From: Methylophilus aquaticus
GTDB lineage: Bacteria > Pseudomonadota > Gammaproteobacteria > Burkholderiales > Methylophilaceae
Assembly: GCF_030769565.1 (NCBI RefSeq)
Contig: NZ_JAVCAP010000004.1
Location: forward strand, 110,371 to 174,370
DNA length: 64,000 nucleotides
Reading direction: 5' to 3'
Both the position numbers and the translations under genes were made by a program. This document shows positions 18,260 to 26,689 of this stretch, in pieces. How positions within the stretch are numbered: position 1 is the first letter of the stretch; every line of letters begins with the position of its first letter. The notes under the pieces are model-generated. The model saw only the letters and a program-made list of their open reading frames with translations, had not been told where the DNA came from and searched no databases.

Positions 18260-18737
18260 GCGGCCACTGGCAGGTTTTGTCCTGATCGGCATGTTCATGC
18301 TGATCTTGCTGAGCGGGCTGGTCATGTCAGAAGCCACACAGCGCTGGCACATGCAGATGCTGCGTGAACGCGAGCACGAGTTAATCAAGGTCGGGCTGGC
18401 CTACCGCGATGCGATTGGCCGCTATTACAACCAGACGCCCGGTGTGGTCAAAACCTTTCCCCCCACGCTGGAAGCGCTGCTTGAAGATAAACGTTTCCCC
18501 ACTGCTCGCAAGCATCTGCGCAAAGCCTATGTAGACCCCATCACCCAGCGTGAAGGCTGGGGCATTGTCGAGGCCCCCAGCGGGGGCATTATGGGTATCT
18601 ACAGCCTGTCTGACAAAGCGCCTTTTAAATCCAAAGGTTACCGCGGCGAGTTAGAGCACCTCAACAACAAGCGCTATTACGGTGAGTGGTATTTTGTGTA
18701 TTTACCGGCACCAGTGGTCGGCGCAAACCCCGCCTGA
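18246..18737 (+). CDS. Atypical pseudopilin-like protein lacking Glu+5
   Basis: This ~163-residue protein resembles the previous pseudopilins in layout: a short basic leader (RSGRRPLAG), a hydrophobic helix (FVLIGMFMLILLSGLVM) and a soluble part with AYRDAIGRYYNQTPG and YVDPITQREGWG. At the expected cleavage site the residue at +5 is Gly rather than Glu, so it could be a tip-type minor pseudopilin (GspK also lacks this Glu) or an unprocessed anchor protein. Starts at 18246 (ATG, preferred), 18234 (ATG) or 18225 (TTG) all overlap the previous gene. It is the last gene of the secretion operon. Confidence 0.7.
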   Translation: MRSGRRPLAGFVLIGMFMLILLSGLVMSEATQRWHMQMLREREHELIKVGLAYRDAIGRYYNQTPGVVKTFPPTLEALLEDKRFPTARKHLRKAYVDPITQREGWGIVEAPSGGIMGIYSLSDKAPFKSKGYRGELEHLNNKRYYGEWYFVYLPAPVVGANPA

Positions 18738-18768
18738 TGGTTGAATAGATTAAAAACTGGTTTAAATG

Positions 18769-18784
18769 TGGTTGTTATCAGCCA
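18769..18784 (+). promoter_or_regulatory. 16-bp palindromic element upstream of ECF sigma gene 1
   Basis: TGGTTGTTATCAGCCA is a near-perfect inverted repeat (TGGnTG-N4-CAnCCA). The identical 16 bases occur at 27537 upstream of the second ECF sigma gene. Here it begins 69 bp before a sigma-54-like -24 element, as expected for the binding site of an enhancer-binding protein. It does not match the NtrC consensus. The regulator is unknown. Confidence 0.65.
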
Positions 18785-18837
18785 CCTTTGTAACGCTGAA
18801 AATAGCTAACTTCTTTAAATTCAAAGGGTTGCTAAAT

Positions 18838-18852
18838 TGGCACTGATATTGC
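18838..18852 (+). promoter_or_regulatory. Sigma-54 (-24/-12) promoter for ECF sigma gene 1
   Basis: TGGCAC-N5-TTGC matches the sigma-54 consensus exactly at the -24 and -12 blocks, with GG and GC ten bases apart. The predicted transcript start is near 18864, leaving about 24 nt before the ATG at 18888. An ECF sigma gene under sigma-54 control would form a cascade, as known for hrpL of Pseudomonas syringae. Confidence 0.7.
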
Positions 18853-18887
18853 GGCAAGCCCAGTAGTTGTTTTCAAGGTCTGCCATC

Positions 18888-19412
18888 ATGACGTATCTAA
18901 GATCAGATTCACTTGCATCAGGGTCACAGGGCATCGTGCACATGCTCTACCAGGAGCACCATGCCTGGTTGCGGGCATGGATTAACAAAAAACTGGGCTG
19001 TCCGTTTGGTGCAGCTGATCTGGCACAGGATACTTTCGTCAATGTGCTGCTGAAATCCGAATTGCCCGCCTTGCAAGAACCGCGCGCTTATTTGAGCCGC
19101 ATTGCGCATGGCCTGATGGTGGACCATGTGCGCCGCCGTGATCTTGAGCGCGCATACCTGGAAGCTCTGGCGCACATTGCCCCGGCTGAAACCGGCTCGC
19201 CCGAAGCGCGCGCACTCATGCTCGAATTGCTGATGCGGCTGGATGCTATGCTCGACGGCTTGCCTGCTAAAGTACGCACGGCTTTCCTGCTTGCCCAGCT
19301 TGAAGGTCTGGGTTATGCCGAAATCGCTGCCAGGCTGGGCGTGACCACCCGTACTGTCGGCACCTACATGGCCACGGCCATGCTGCAATGCATGGCGCTC
19401 TGTCAGGATTAG
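18888..19412 (+). CDS. FecI-like ECF sigma factor (module 1)
   Basis: A 174-residue extracytoplasmic-function sigma factor. Region 2 covers ~20-85 (motif AADLAQDTFVNVLL, then YLSRIAHGLMVDHVRRRDLER) and region 4 covers ~120-170 (EGLGYAEIAARLGVTTRTVGTYM, a helix-turn-helix for the -35 element). The ATG at 18888 is preferred to an in-frame TTG at 18867 because region 2 follows at normal spacing and the predicted sigma-54 start lies just before. A FecR gene overlaps its 3' end by 25 nt and a TonB-dependent receptor with a signalling domain follows, the standard FecIRA order. Confidence 0.9.
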   Translation: MTYLRSDSLASGSQGIVHMLYQEHHAWLRAWINKKLGCPFGAADLAQDTFVNVLLKSELPALQEPRAYLSRIAHGLMVDHVRRRDLERAYLEALAHIAPAETGSPEARALMLELLMRLDAMLDGLPAKVRTAFLLAQLEGLGYAEIAARLGVTTRTVGTYMATAMLQCMALCQD

Positions 19413-20428
19413 ATGCCGTGCGCCCCCCGCTGACAGAACCCCTGTTGCCTGTTCGCGCTGCACTGGCTGAAAAAATCACGCCCGCGATGCAGCAAGCCAG
19501 TCTCTGGTATGCGCGCTGGCGCTCGGATGACATGGATGAACAGGCCCAAGTTGCCTGGCAAGCCTGGCTGGAGGCGGATGACGCCCATCGCCAGGCATGG
19601 CAGCGTGTCGAAAGCATACAGCAACAGTTTGGCAAGGTCCCCGCTGCGCTGGCCGTGGCCACATTGCAGGCCCCACCTTCAGCTGAGCGTCGGCGCGTGC
19701 TCAAACAGATGGTGATCTTGCTTTCCGCCAGTGGCGTGGGCTATTACAGCTACCGTGAGCAGCCATGGCGCGGTGTGCTGGCCGATGCCAAAACCAGCGT
19801 GGGCGAACGCCGCCAGATCATGCTGACCGATGGCACCCGACTGCATCTCAATACCGATTCTGCCGTGAATATTCTCTACACTGACCAAGTCAGGGTAGTG
19901 GAACTGCTGCATGGTGAAATCATGATCGAAACCGCGCATGAGCAATTGGCTATCTATCGTCCATTCCGGGTGCTCACCAAACAGGGCAGTGTGACCGCAC
20001 TGGGCACCCGTTTTGGCGTCCGCGATTGGCCACAAGCCGGGCGTGCGCTGATTAAAGTCAATGTATTTGAAGGCGAGGTTGAAGTGTTGCCATCACAAAG
20101 TACCGGCCTGCCTGTACACGTCATGGCTGGTGAATCGCTGGTGTTTTCACAGGTTAACACTGCCGCCAAAACCAAACTCAAAGCTACCGACATGGCCTGG
20201 GTCAATGGCTTGATCGTCGTGTATGCCATTCGCCTGCAAGACTTTGTACAAGAGCTTTCCCGCTATCATTCCGGTGTATTACGCTGCGACCCGGCTGTCG
20301 CCGAGTTGCAGATTTCTGGCGCTTTCCCCACGCAAGATATGGAAGCCATTTTACAAACCATCGCGCAAACCCTGCCGGTGCGCATTCGCCGTTTTACGCG
20401 TTACTGGACAACACTGGTGCCGGTTTAG
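19388..20428 (+). CDS. FecR-like anti-sigma/sigma regulator (module 1)
   Basis: This 346-residue inner-membrane protein relays the receptor signal to the ECF sigma factor. The N-terminal cytoplasmic part has the DUF4880-type region (QASLWYARWRSDDMDEQAQVAW). A transmembrane stretch lies near ~112-125 (ILLSASGVGYYSY). The periplasmic FecR domain follows with GERRQIMLTDGTRLHLNTDS and ALGTRFGVRDW, and a C-terminal STN-like portion binds the receptor. It overlaps the sigma gene. The exact start is uncertain; 19388 is the furthest ATG, and the first strongly family-like residues begin ~35 codons later. Confidence 0.88.
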   Translation: MHGALSGLDAVRPPLTEPLLPVRAALAEKITPAMQQASLWYARWRSDDMDEQAQVAWQAWLEADDAHRQAWQRVESIQQQFGKVPAALAVATLQAPPSAERRRVLKQMVILLSASGVGYYSYREQPWRGVLADAKTSVGERRQIMLTDGTRLHLNTDSAVNILYTDQVRVVELLHGEIMIETAHEQLAIYRPFRVLTKQGSVTALGTRFGVRDWPQAGRALIKVNVFEGEVEVLPSQSTGLPVHVMAGESLVFSQVNTAAKTKLKATDMAWVNGLIVVYAIRLQDFVQELSRYHSGVLRCDPAVAELQISGAFPTQDMEAILQTIAQTLPVRIRRFTRYWTTLVPV

Positions 20429-20473
20429 AGATAAGCACTGACCATTCATTTTTTCAAAAAAATCGTATTGAGA

Positions 20474-20633
20474 CTTTTGCACCAAGCAAACACATTTCTA
20501 AAAACGCATCATTTGTCATCCTCGCGTAAGCGGGGATCCATATAAGTGATTGATTAAAATGGATTCCCGTGTTCGCGGGAATGACAGAGTGTTGGTTAGT
20601 CAAAAATAGTATCTTTATTTAGTTCGTGCAAAA
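20474..20633. repeat. MITE-like palindromic repeat, copy 1
   Basis: An element of ~160 bp bounded by CTTTTGCAC and GTGCAAAA, an imperfect terminal inverted repeat. The core is a large imperfect palindrome, with TGTCATCCTCGCGTAAGCGG on one side and a reverse counterpart ending in GGGAATGACA on the other. A second copy at 26690-26854 lies in the opposite orientation and is alignable along its length. No coding capacity. It occupies most of the gap between fecR 1 and receptor 1, so any promoter for the receptor must lie within or after it. Confidence 0.85.
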
Positions 20634-20719
20634 AAATCACATTTTTATTTCCGGTTTTTATTTTTCATTCGGCATAGCTGTATTCACAGAAATTTTTGCC
20701 AGATGCAGGAAAACCTCGA

Positions 20720-23700
20720 ATGAAAAATCGCAAAAAAAACTGGCGTTCTGCGCCAGTGCTGCGCCAAAGTAAACTCAGTTCACACCACTGCTGGGTGCTC
20801 GCCAGTTGTTTGTTGTTTGCAGGCATGGCCACTGCCGAGCCACTCAATACCGCCTTGCCCAAAAAAACCTACAATATCCCGGCAGGAGACCTCAGTGACA
20901 CCTTGCCCGGCTACGCCGCTGAAGCAGGTATTTTGCTAGGCTTTGATCCCGTACTCACGCAGGGCAAACGCGGGCATGTGCTTAACGGCCAATTCACTTT
21001 GCAAGAAGGCTTTGAAACCATGCTCAAAGATACCGGGCTCGAAGTCATGCAAGATAAAGCCGGGCACTACCAGCTGCGGCGAGCTGCCCCCAAACCCAAA
21101 CCGATTCCTGGAGCGCCAGACAAAGAAGATAAAACCCTCAAGCTTGACGGTGTAGAAGTGCGCGCCAAGCGCTTCTATGAAATCGGCCCTCTGCCTGGCC
21201 TGGGTTTAACCAAAGAAGAAATTCCCGGCAACGTGCAAAGCATTTCGGCTAAAGAAATTAAAGAGGCTCATGCATTAAGCATTACCGACTTAATGAACCG
21301 TAAGCTGCAATCAGTCACAGTCAATGACTACCAAGGCAATCCGTTCCAGATGGATGTGCAATACCGTGGTTTTACAGCAGGCCCACAAATTGGTACTCCA
21401 CAGGGGTTGAGTGTGTTCATTGATGGCATTCGCGTCAACGAACCATTTGGCGATGTGGTGAACTGGGACATGTTACCCATGAATGCCTTAGCGAGTGTGG
21501 ATGTATTTCCAGGCTCTAATCCTATCTTCGGTTTAAACACGCTAGGCGGTGCTTTTTCCCTTAAAACAAAAGATGGCTTTAATAACGCTGGCGCCGATGT
21601 TGATATTTTGACTGGCTCATTTGGGCGTAAGCAACTTCAAGTTGAAGGCGGCTGGAATAACGGAGAACTTGCGTTATTCGGTGCGGGAAATTTCTTTTTA
21701 GAAGATGGATGGCGCCAAAACTCACCTAGCAGGGTCAATCAGGCATTTGGTAAAGCCAGTTATCGTGGAGATAAGCTTGATTTAAGTTTTAGTACATTGT
21801 TGGTAAAAACGGAGCTAACTGGTAACGGATTATTGCCAAGCGAAATGTATGCACAAGACCCTACCAGTATTTATACAGCGCCTGATAAAACAACTAATCA
21901 ACTTGCCCAGTTTCAATTAGCAGGGGCATTCCAAGCCACCGATACCTTTAGTATTACGGGCCAGGTTTATCGCAGAAATAGTAAACGTCATCAAGTGGGT
22001 GCGGATGTTTTTCGTGGCATAGATGATGATTTATTGGCACGTCGTATTCCGTCAGCGGCAGAGCAATATACTTGTGTGTTCAATAGTACCAACGGACGAG
22101 GGCTGCCAGACTATATAGTTGTAGATGTTGATGTGTCCAATGGTGAAGACCTTTTGGATCCAGGAGGTTTTATTGACACCTATTTCAGTACGATGACCAT
22201 TGATCCAACAAAATCCACTTTGAATGGCACTTTGTCACCTGAGTTCGAGAAGTATTTTAAAAACCATTATGAGGTGTGGCAGAACTTCTATGAGAAGCAA
22301 GTTTATAACCGAGGGGTTGAGTTACTTGATGAAGGAAATACTGAAACTTGGTCCAATGGGCAGGCCTCATATTTTTCTAATGTTTTTGATGGACGGAAAT
22401 TTGATTTAGCATTTGGTCCAGGGTCTGGTGATCCTCTTATAGCCAGTGATGAAAATTACTTTTATACCCCTGATGGCATTAAGCATTATGTGATGTTGTT
22501 GGCGCCAAGTAATGTCGATAATTGTAACGCTACACAAGATTTGGATAAGACCTCTGAAGATGGGGCCTTTACATATTTAGTACCTGGCGCAAATTCAACG
22601 GTGGCTACCGTAAATGGGGCTGGCAGTGGGACAGGGGGAGTTGTTTATGAGGTGGACCCAGATACAGGGAAGAAATATTACACCCCAACTGCAATTTTTA
22701 CTGATAACCAGATAGATCAAATTGTAAATGGAGCCTCAGTCCAGTTGAACTGGCATTTTGATCATCATAAGGTCATGGTGGGGGCTTCTATCGATGCTTC
22801 TGATGCCACATATGCTAACAAGCAGCAATTAGGTTTATTAGATGCCCAACGTAATGCCTATTTGGCACCAGATGATATTCACCCGATGTTTGCAGGCGCT
22901 GATCAATGGATCAGCAATAATGATTTCTCAGGCACACAAAATACTAAAAGTATTTATTTTAGTGAGAACTGGAGCCCAGTAGATAACTGGCATTTCAGTT
23001 TATCGGGACGGTATAACCAGACACAAACCAAAAATAAAATTGCTGCACGTCGTGGGATAGGCGCTTATGAAATCGGTGATGTCATTTCTTACCCCGATTC
23101 TTATAATATTTGTACAGACCCTCCAGCTTGTACCGGAGTCTCAACCCAATATCGATTACCTCGAATTTCCAATGCACTGGATTCTGCAGAGACTGAGAAA
23201 TTCAGCTATTACTCGTTCAATCCGCAGATAGGCGCAAGCTGGCAAGCCCGACCCAACTTGAATTTATATGCTAACTGGGCACAAGGGACGCGTGTGCCGA
23301 GTGCTATCGAATTAGGTTGCGCCTTGGATCATGGCTCGACGGGTGTATTTTATAGCGATGGGCAAGGAGGTACATATGAAGTGCCAAAGAGTGTACTTGA
23401 AAATCGACAATGTACTTTGCCTACTACGCTTTCTGGTGACCCTTATCTACCACAAATCAAGGCTACTACTTATGAAGTTGGAGTGCGTGGTTCGGTCAGT
23501 GAAAGCGTTCAATACAACCTGACTGCTTATCAGACAGATCTTAAAGATGATATCTATTTTGTGGCAGTGGGAAATGGACAGGGATTCTTTGATACCGTTG
23601 GTAAAACTCGTCGCAGAGGAGTTGAAGCTGGCTTAAAGGGCAGTGTTGATAGGTTCCATTTTGGAGTGAATTACGGTTTGACGGATGCCACTTTCCAGGA

Positions 23701-24304
23701 TGATTTCCTGATGTTCAGTGATGATAATAGTAGTGGTACATATATTCCAGGGCTTGGAAACAGCGTGATTAATGTGAAACCTGGAGACAAAATGCCCGGC
23801 GTTTCCATGCACAACGTCAATGCAAATTTGAGCTATGACCTGACTGATAGTTGGAATGTCGGAGTGAGTATGGTTGCGCATTCAGATAGCTTTGTTCGAG
23901 GTAACGAGAATAATGAACATCAGGTCGGAGTGTCACGTTCTTTCACTGCCATTCGTCTGATTGATGATGGTGCAGGTAACTTGATTCCAGATGTATTTAC
24001 TAGAACATTACAACCTACTACCAATCCAGGAACTGTGCCTGGCTATGCAACTTTCAATTTGCAAACCAGTTATCGCATCAGTAAAGAGTGGACTGCCACC
24101 TTGTTGGTCACTAATCTTTTTGATAAAGAGTACTTCACGGCAGGCCGGTTGGGGCGCAATCCATTCTCACCAAGTGTAGCAGGCAACATTGGCCCCGATG
24201 GCTATAACCATAACTCTGATGATTGGCGGAGCACCAACTTTATTTCACCTGCAGCTCCAAGAGGAGTCTGGTTTAGTTTGAATTGGCACTTTCAGCCGGA
24301 TTGA
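20720..24304 (+). CDS. TonB-dependent receptor with N-terminal signalling (STN) domain, receptor 1
   Basis: A 1194-residue outer-membrane transducer, much longer than the usual 700-800. A signal peptide (~20-43) is followed by an STN domain at ~50-120 (YNIPAGDLSDTLPGYAAEAG), which contacts FecR, then the plug from ~165 (IPGNVQSISAKEI, ITDLMNRKLQSVTVND) and a long barrel ending in aromatic LNWHFQPD. The ATG at 20720 is preferred to an in-frame TTG at 20696. It is closely similar to receptor 2 at 29302, except for residues ~452-627, which are almost unrelated. The substrate cannot be deduced; FecI/FecR pairing suggests a metal chelate or similar ligand. Confidence 0.92.
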   Translation: MKNRKKNWRSAPVLRQSKLSSHHCWVLASCLLFAGMATAEPLNTALPKKTYNIPAGDLSDTLPGYAAEAGILLGFDPVLTQGKRGHVLNGQFTLQEGFETMLKDTGLEVMQDKAGHYQLRRAAPKPKPIPGAPDKEDKTLKLDGVEVRAKRFYEIGPLPGLGLTKEEIPGNVQSISAKEIKEAHALSITDLMNRKLQSVTVNDYQGNPFQMDVQYRGFTAGPQIGTPQGLSVFIDGIRVNEPFGDVVNWDMLPMNALASVDVFPGSNPIFGLNTLGGAFSLKTKDGFNNAGADVDILTGSFGRKQLQVEGGWNNGELALFGAGNFFLEDGWRQNSPSRVNQAFGKASYRGDKLDLSFSTLLVKTELTGNGLLPSEMYAQDPTSIYTAPDKTTNQLAQFQLAGAFQATDTFSITGQVYRRNSKRHQVGADVFRGIDDDLLARRIPSAAEQYTCVFNSTNGRGLPDYIVVDVDVSNGEDLLDPGGFIDTYFSTMTIDPTKSTLNGTLSPEFEKYFKNHYEVWQNFYEKQVYNRGVELLDEGNTETWSNGQASYFSNVFDGRKFDLAFGPGSGDPLIASDENYFYTPDGIKHYVMLLAPSNVDNCNATQDLDKTSEDGAFTYLVPGANSTVATVNGAGSGTGGVVYEVDPDTGKKYYTPTAIFTDNQIDQIVNGASVQLNWHFDHHKVMVGASIDASDATYANKQQLGLLDAQRNAYLAPDDIHPMFAGADQWISNNDFSGTQNTKSIYFSENWSPVDNWHFSLSGRYNQTQTKNKIAARRGIGAYEIGDVISYPDSYNICTDPPACTGVSTQYRLPRISNALDSAETEKFSYYSFNPQIGASWQARPNLNLYANWAQGTRVPSAIELGCALDHGSTGVFYSDGQGGTYEVPKSVLENRQCTLPTTLSGDPYLPQIKATTYEVGVRGSVSESVQYNLTAYQTDLKDDIYFVAVGNGQGFFDTVGKTRRRGVEAGLKGSVDRFHFGVNYGLTDATFQDDFLMFSDDNSSGTYIPGLGNSVINVKPGDKMPGVSMHNVNANLSYDLTDSWNVGVSMVAHSDSFVRGNENNEHQVGVSRSFTAIRLIDDGAGNLIPDVFTRTLQPTTNPGTVPGYATFNLQTSYRISKEWTATLLVTNLFDKEYFTAGRLGRNPFSPSVAGNIGPDGYNHNSDDWRSTNFISPAAPRGVWFSLNWHFQPD
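21497..21730 (+). repeat. 234-bp tract identical to receptor 2 gene (30037-30270)
   Basis: These 234 bases inside receptor gene 1 are identical base for base to 30037-30270, while the flanking sequence, which encodes nearly the same protein, differs at many synonymous sites. The first mismatches are at 21496 and 21731. This pattern indicates recent gene conversion or homologous recombination between the two receptor genes. Confidence 0.9.
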
Positions 24305-24477
24305 TACATGCTTTCTGATGCGGATTGGTTGGTTTAATCCACAAATGCGTAAAGTTGTGTTAACGACATCAGGGTTTTGGGTCCCCCAGCGATAAAACAA
24401 TATGAGAGATGCAATGGGACTTTTTCCCGATTGTGTTGCGGATTTTAATGAGGCGTAGATGGTTGTGTTTAACCAAG

Positions 24478-24549
24478 TTGGTTGCTGAGCAGTTTGGGTG
24501 GTTGATTTGCGCAACCACTGCTTGTTTGAGTGGCTGGTAGGCAACATGC
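24478..24549 (+). promoter_or_regulatory. Putative control region of exbB-exbD-tonB
   Basis: The 289-nt gap after receptor 1 holds no gene. It contains TTGGTTGCTGAGCAG (24478) followed by GGTGGTTGATTTGC (24497-24510). The latter 14 bases recur exactly at 27557 upstream of ECF gene 2, where they also follow a TTGGTTG element. A poor sigma-54-like match, TGGTAG-N5-ATGC, lies at 24535-24549 with the correct GG-N10-GC spacing. Shared control with the ECF genes is possible, not established. Confidence 0.35.
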
Positions 24550-24593
24550 TTTTTGCGAATGTGGACTTTAATTGAGTGGGGAATAACGTGGAC

Positions 24594-25226
24594 ATGGTGC
24601 CTGATATTGTTGATGTGGTGTTGTATTTTTTGGGCCTTTTGTCAGTGGTGGTGTGGTCCATCATCATTATGAAAGCCTGGGCGTGGATTAAAGCTGATGC
24701 AGGCGGCAAGTCGTTTTTGCAGGAGTGGAACGCCATGCGCAATTTGTATGAGTTGCCTGCTGTGCTGGAACACTCAGAGAGCAGTTTTGCCCGTTTGTGC
24801 CGTGCAGGCATGACAGCCCTGAACGAGGCGTTGGCCAATGCCATGCTGGAGAAAGAAGAGCGCCATGAAATGGTGTTGCTGTCACTGCGTCAGCAGGCCT
24901 ATTTGGAGCACCGTCGCATGGATGGCGGTGTGGCCGTGCTGGCCAGTATTGGCTCTACCGCACCGTTTATCGGCTTGTTTGGCACGGTGTGGGGCATTAT
25001 GAATGCGCTAAAAACCATTACGGCTACCGGTTCGGCGGGGCTGGATGTGGTGGCTGGGCCGATTGGCGAGGCGCTGATTGCCACGGCGATTGGCATTGCC
25101 ACTGCCGTGCCTGCGGTGCTGGCTTACAACTACTTTATGCGCAAGCAGAAAACGCATCATGCCGATATGGAGCAGATTGCAACGCGTTTTCAGGCTTTGC
25201 TGACCAAGTCTGGCGTGGAGAGTTAA
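24594..25226 (+). CDS. exbB: ExbB-type proton channel protein
   Basis: A ~210-residue MotA/TolQ/ExbB-family inner-membrane protein with three hydrophobic segments: ~8-26 (VLYFLGLLSVVVWSIII), ~115-140 (STAPFIGLFGTVWGIMNAL) and ~155-180 (IGEALIATAIGIATAVPAVLAYN). The last two carry the family's conserved Thr/Gly-rich pore motifs. It uses the proton-motive force to energise TonB. Starts at ATG 24594, GTG 24588 (best spaced from GGGGA) or GTG 24576 are all possible. It is followed 3 nt later by exbD. Confidence 0.92.
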   Translation: MVPDIVDVVLYFLGLLSVVVWSIIIMKAWAWIKADAGGKSFLQEWNAMRNLYELPAVLEHSESSFARLCRAGMTALNEALANAMLEKEERHEMVLLSLRQQAYLEHRRMDGGVAVLASIGSTAPFIGLFGTVWGIMNALKTITATGSAGLDVVAGPIGEALIATAIGIATAVPAVLAYNYFMRKQKTHHADMEQIATRFQALLTKSGVES

Positions 25227-25229
25227 GCC

Positions 25230-25655
25230 ATGGCCATGCTGAATGATATGGAGCAAGAGGGGCTGGTGAGCGAAATTAATGTCACGCCACTGGTGGATGT
25301 GATGCTGGTGTTGCTGACCGTGTTTATTGTAACGGCGCCGCTGCTGATGAATGCGGTCAAGGTAAAGTTGCCCAAAGCCAGTGCCGAAATCGCGGTGACC
25401 ATCCCCAAAACAGCCCATGTCAGTGTGACAGATGTCGGGGATGTGTTTCTGGATGAGCAACGCTTGTCACTGGACACACTCACCACTGAGTTGAAGGTAC
25501 TTAAAACACGCGACGATGCCGCAGTGGAAATTTATGCTGACGAGCACTCGCAATACGGCGCGGTGGCCAAGGTGATGGCGGCGATTCAGCGTGCAGGCAT
25601 CAGCAAGTTTAGCTTTGTGATGGCGCCAGATGCAGGTAAAGCCGTGCATGACTAG
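25230..25655 (+). CDS. exbD: ExbD-type energy transduction protein
   Basis: A 141-residue ExbD/TolR-family protein with one N-terminal transmembrane helix (NVTPLVDVMLVLLTVFIVTAP) carrying the conserved protonatable Asp (LVDVMLVLL) and a periplasmic domain (VYADEHSQYGAVAKVMAAIQ-like region at the end). It works with ExbB as the proton-driven motor for TonB. It starts 3 nt after exbB and its stop overlaps the tonB start. Confidence 0.93.
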   Translation: MAMLNDMEQEGLVSEINVTPLVDVMLVLLTVFIVTAPLLMNAVKVKLPKASAEIAVTIPKTAHVSVTDVGDVFLDEQRLSLDTLTTELKVLKTRDDAAVEIYADEHSQYGAVAKVMAAIQRAGISKFSFVMAPDAGKAVHD

Positions 25656-26454
25656 TGGGCTGGCGATGGAGGATGACGGGCAGTTTCAGGTATGGCGTGC
25701 CATTGTGCTCTCGCTGCTGTTGCATGCGCTGGTGGTGGTGTTTTATCCGCGCTTAAGTCGTATAGCGTTGCCGGAGATCCCCGAGCGTTTGGAAATTGAG
25801 CTGTTTTCGATGAAAACCCGGCCAGCGGTGACACAGCTTGCAGAGACCAAACCAGAGGTGCCTGTGCCACAGCCACCTCTTAGTCAGCCTCCCCCTGTGA
25901 GCAAGGCAGAAGCTAAACCGAAAGAAGTGTTGGCTACTAAAGAACCCGCTACGCCGCAAGACTATCGCGTGTCAGAGCCAGTGGTGGCGCCTAGCGAGCC
26001 TGTAGCCCCGGCACCAGAAACAGCAGTGAGCAAACATCAGGCCGCTGAATCTGCAGCACCCGCCGCCAGTATTGACCACGCGGCAAAAGAAGCGCGCGAA
26101 AGTGCTGCCGCGGCGCAGCCCGCCAAAATGACAGATGACGAAGAAATTGCGGCTACCGATGATGAGGCCTGGGATGGCTATGGCAAGCAATTGCATGACA
26201 TGGTGAGCAAGAGCAAGCGCTATCCTGCAATTGCCATCCGCCGCCATATGGAAGGCGATGTGAAAATTGTGGCGCAGTTTGTTAAAGGCGAAATGGTGCA
26301 AGTGACGCTGGTGGATGCCAGTGGTCACACGCCACTGGATGAAGAGGCGATCCGTATGGTGAAAAAAGCCATTGCGCAGTTATCGGTGAAGGGCAGTCTA
26401 GCCAAAAAGTCGTTCAAGGTGACGATTCCTGTGTCATTCCGGTTGGATTCATAG
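25648..26454 (+). CDS. tonB: TonB energy transducer
   Basis: This ~268-residue protein has an N-terminal anchor (VLSLLLHALVVVFYPRL), a long Pro/Glu/Lys/Ala-rich periplasm-spanning linker (~45-170) and a C-terminal TonB domain with YPAIAIRRHMEGDVKIVAQF and a VTLVDASGHTPLDEEAIRMV segment. It carries energy from ExbBD to outer-membrane receptors. The ATG at 25648 overlaps the exbD stop; an ATG at 25666 preceded by purines is an alternative. Encoded between two TonB-dependent receptors, it is the only tonB in the window and may serve both. Confidence 0.93.
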   Translation: MTSGLAMEDDGQFQVWRAIVLSLLLHALVVVFYPRLSRIALPEIPERLEIELFSMKTRPAVTQLAETKPEVPVPQPPLSQPPPVSKAEAKPKEVLATKEPATPQDYRVSEPVVAPSEPVAPAPETAVSKHQAAESAAPAASIDHAAKEARESAAAAQPAKMTDDEEIAATDDEAWDGYGKQLHDMVSKSKRYPAIAIRRHMEGDVKIVAQFVKGEMVQVTLVDASGHTPLDEEAIRMVKKAIAQLSVKGSLAKKSFKVTIPVSFRLDS

Positions 26455-26628
26455 GGTTTCTGGATCTGATAGTGGGTCTGGATTGAATAGAGAGCCAGGA
26501 TTGAGTAGTGCATTGGGGTTTCATCATTAAAAAGGGTCGCAACATAAAACAACCATAAAAATAGCTTGGTTGTTGGGGTCACAAAAGGCAATCTCCCTCT
26601 GCCTCCCGAGTGTGATCCCGACCTTGGG

Positions 26629-26676
26629 CCCCTACTTCAACATTTCCTCCGAGATGTTGAAGTAGGGGATTTTTTT
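26629..26676 (+). terminator. Strong intrinsic terminator after tonB
   Basis: A perfect 15-bp stem (CCCCTACTTCAACAT / ATGTTGAAGTAGGGG) with a 10-nt loop is followed by ATTTTTTT. It lies 175 nt after the tonB stop and ends the exbB-exbD-tonB transcript. I saw no gene in the 175 nt between. Confidence 0.92.
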
Positions 26677-26689
26677 ACAGATTGAGTGA

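Noticed and set aside
20429..20719. Fur box or ECF-type promoter upstream of receptor 1
   Set aside because: No convincing match to a Fur site, and no motif shared with the region upstream of receptor 2 (29213-29301); most of the gap is the MITE-like repeat.
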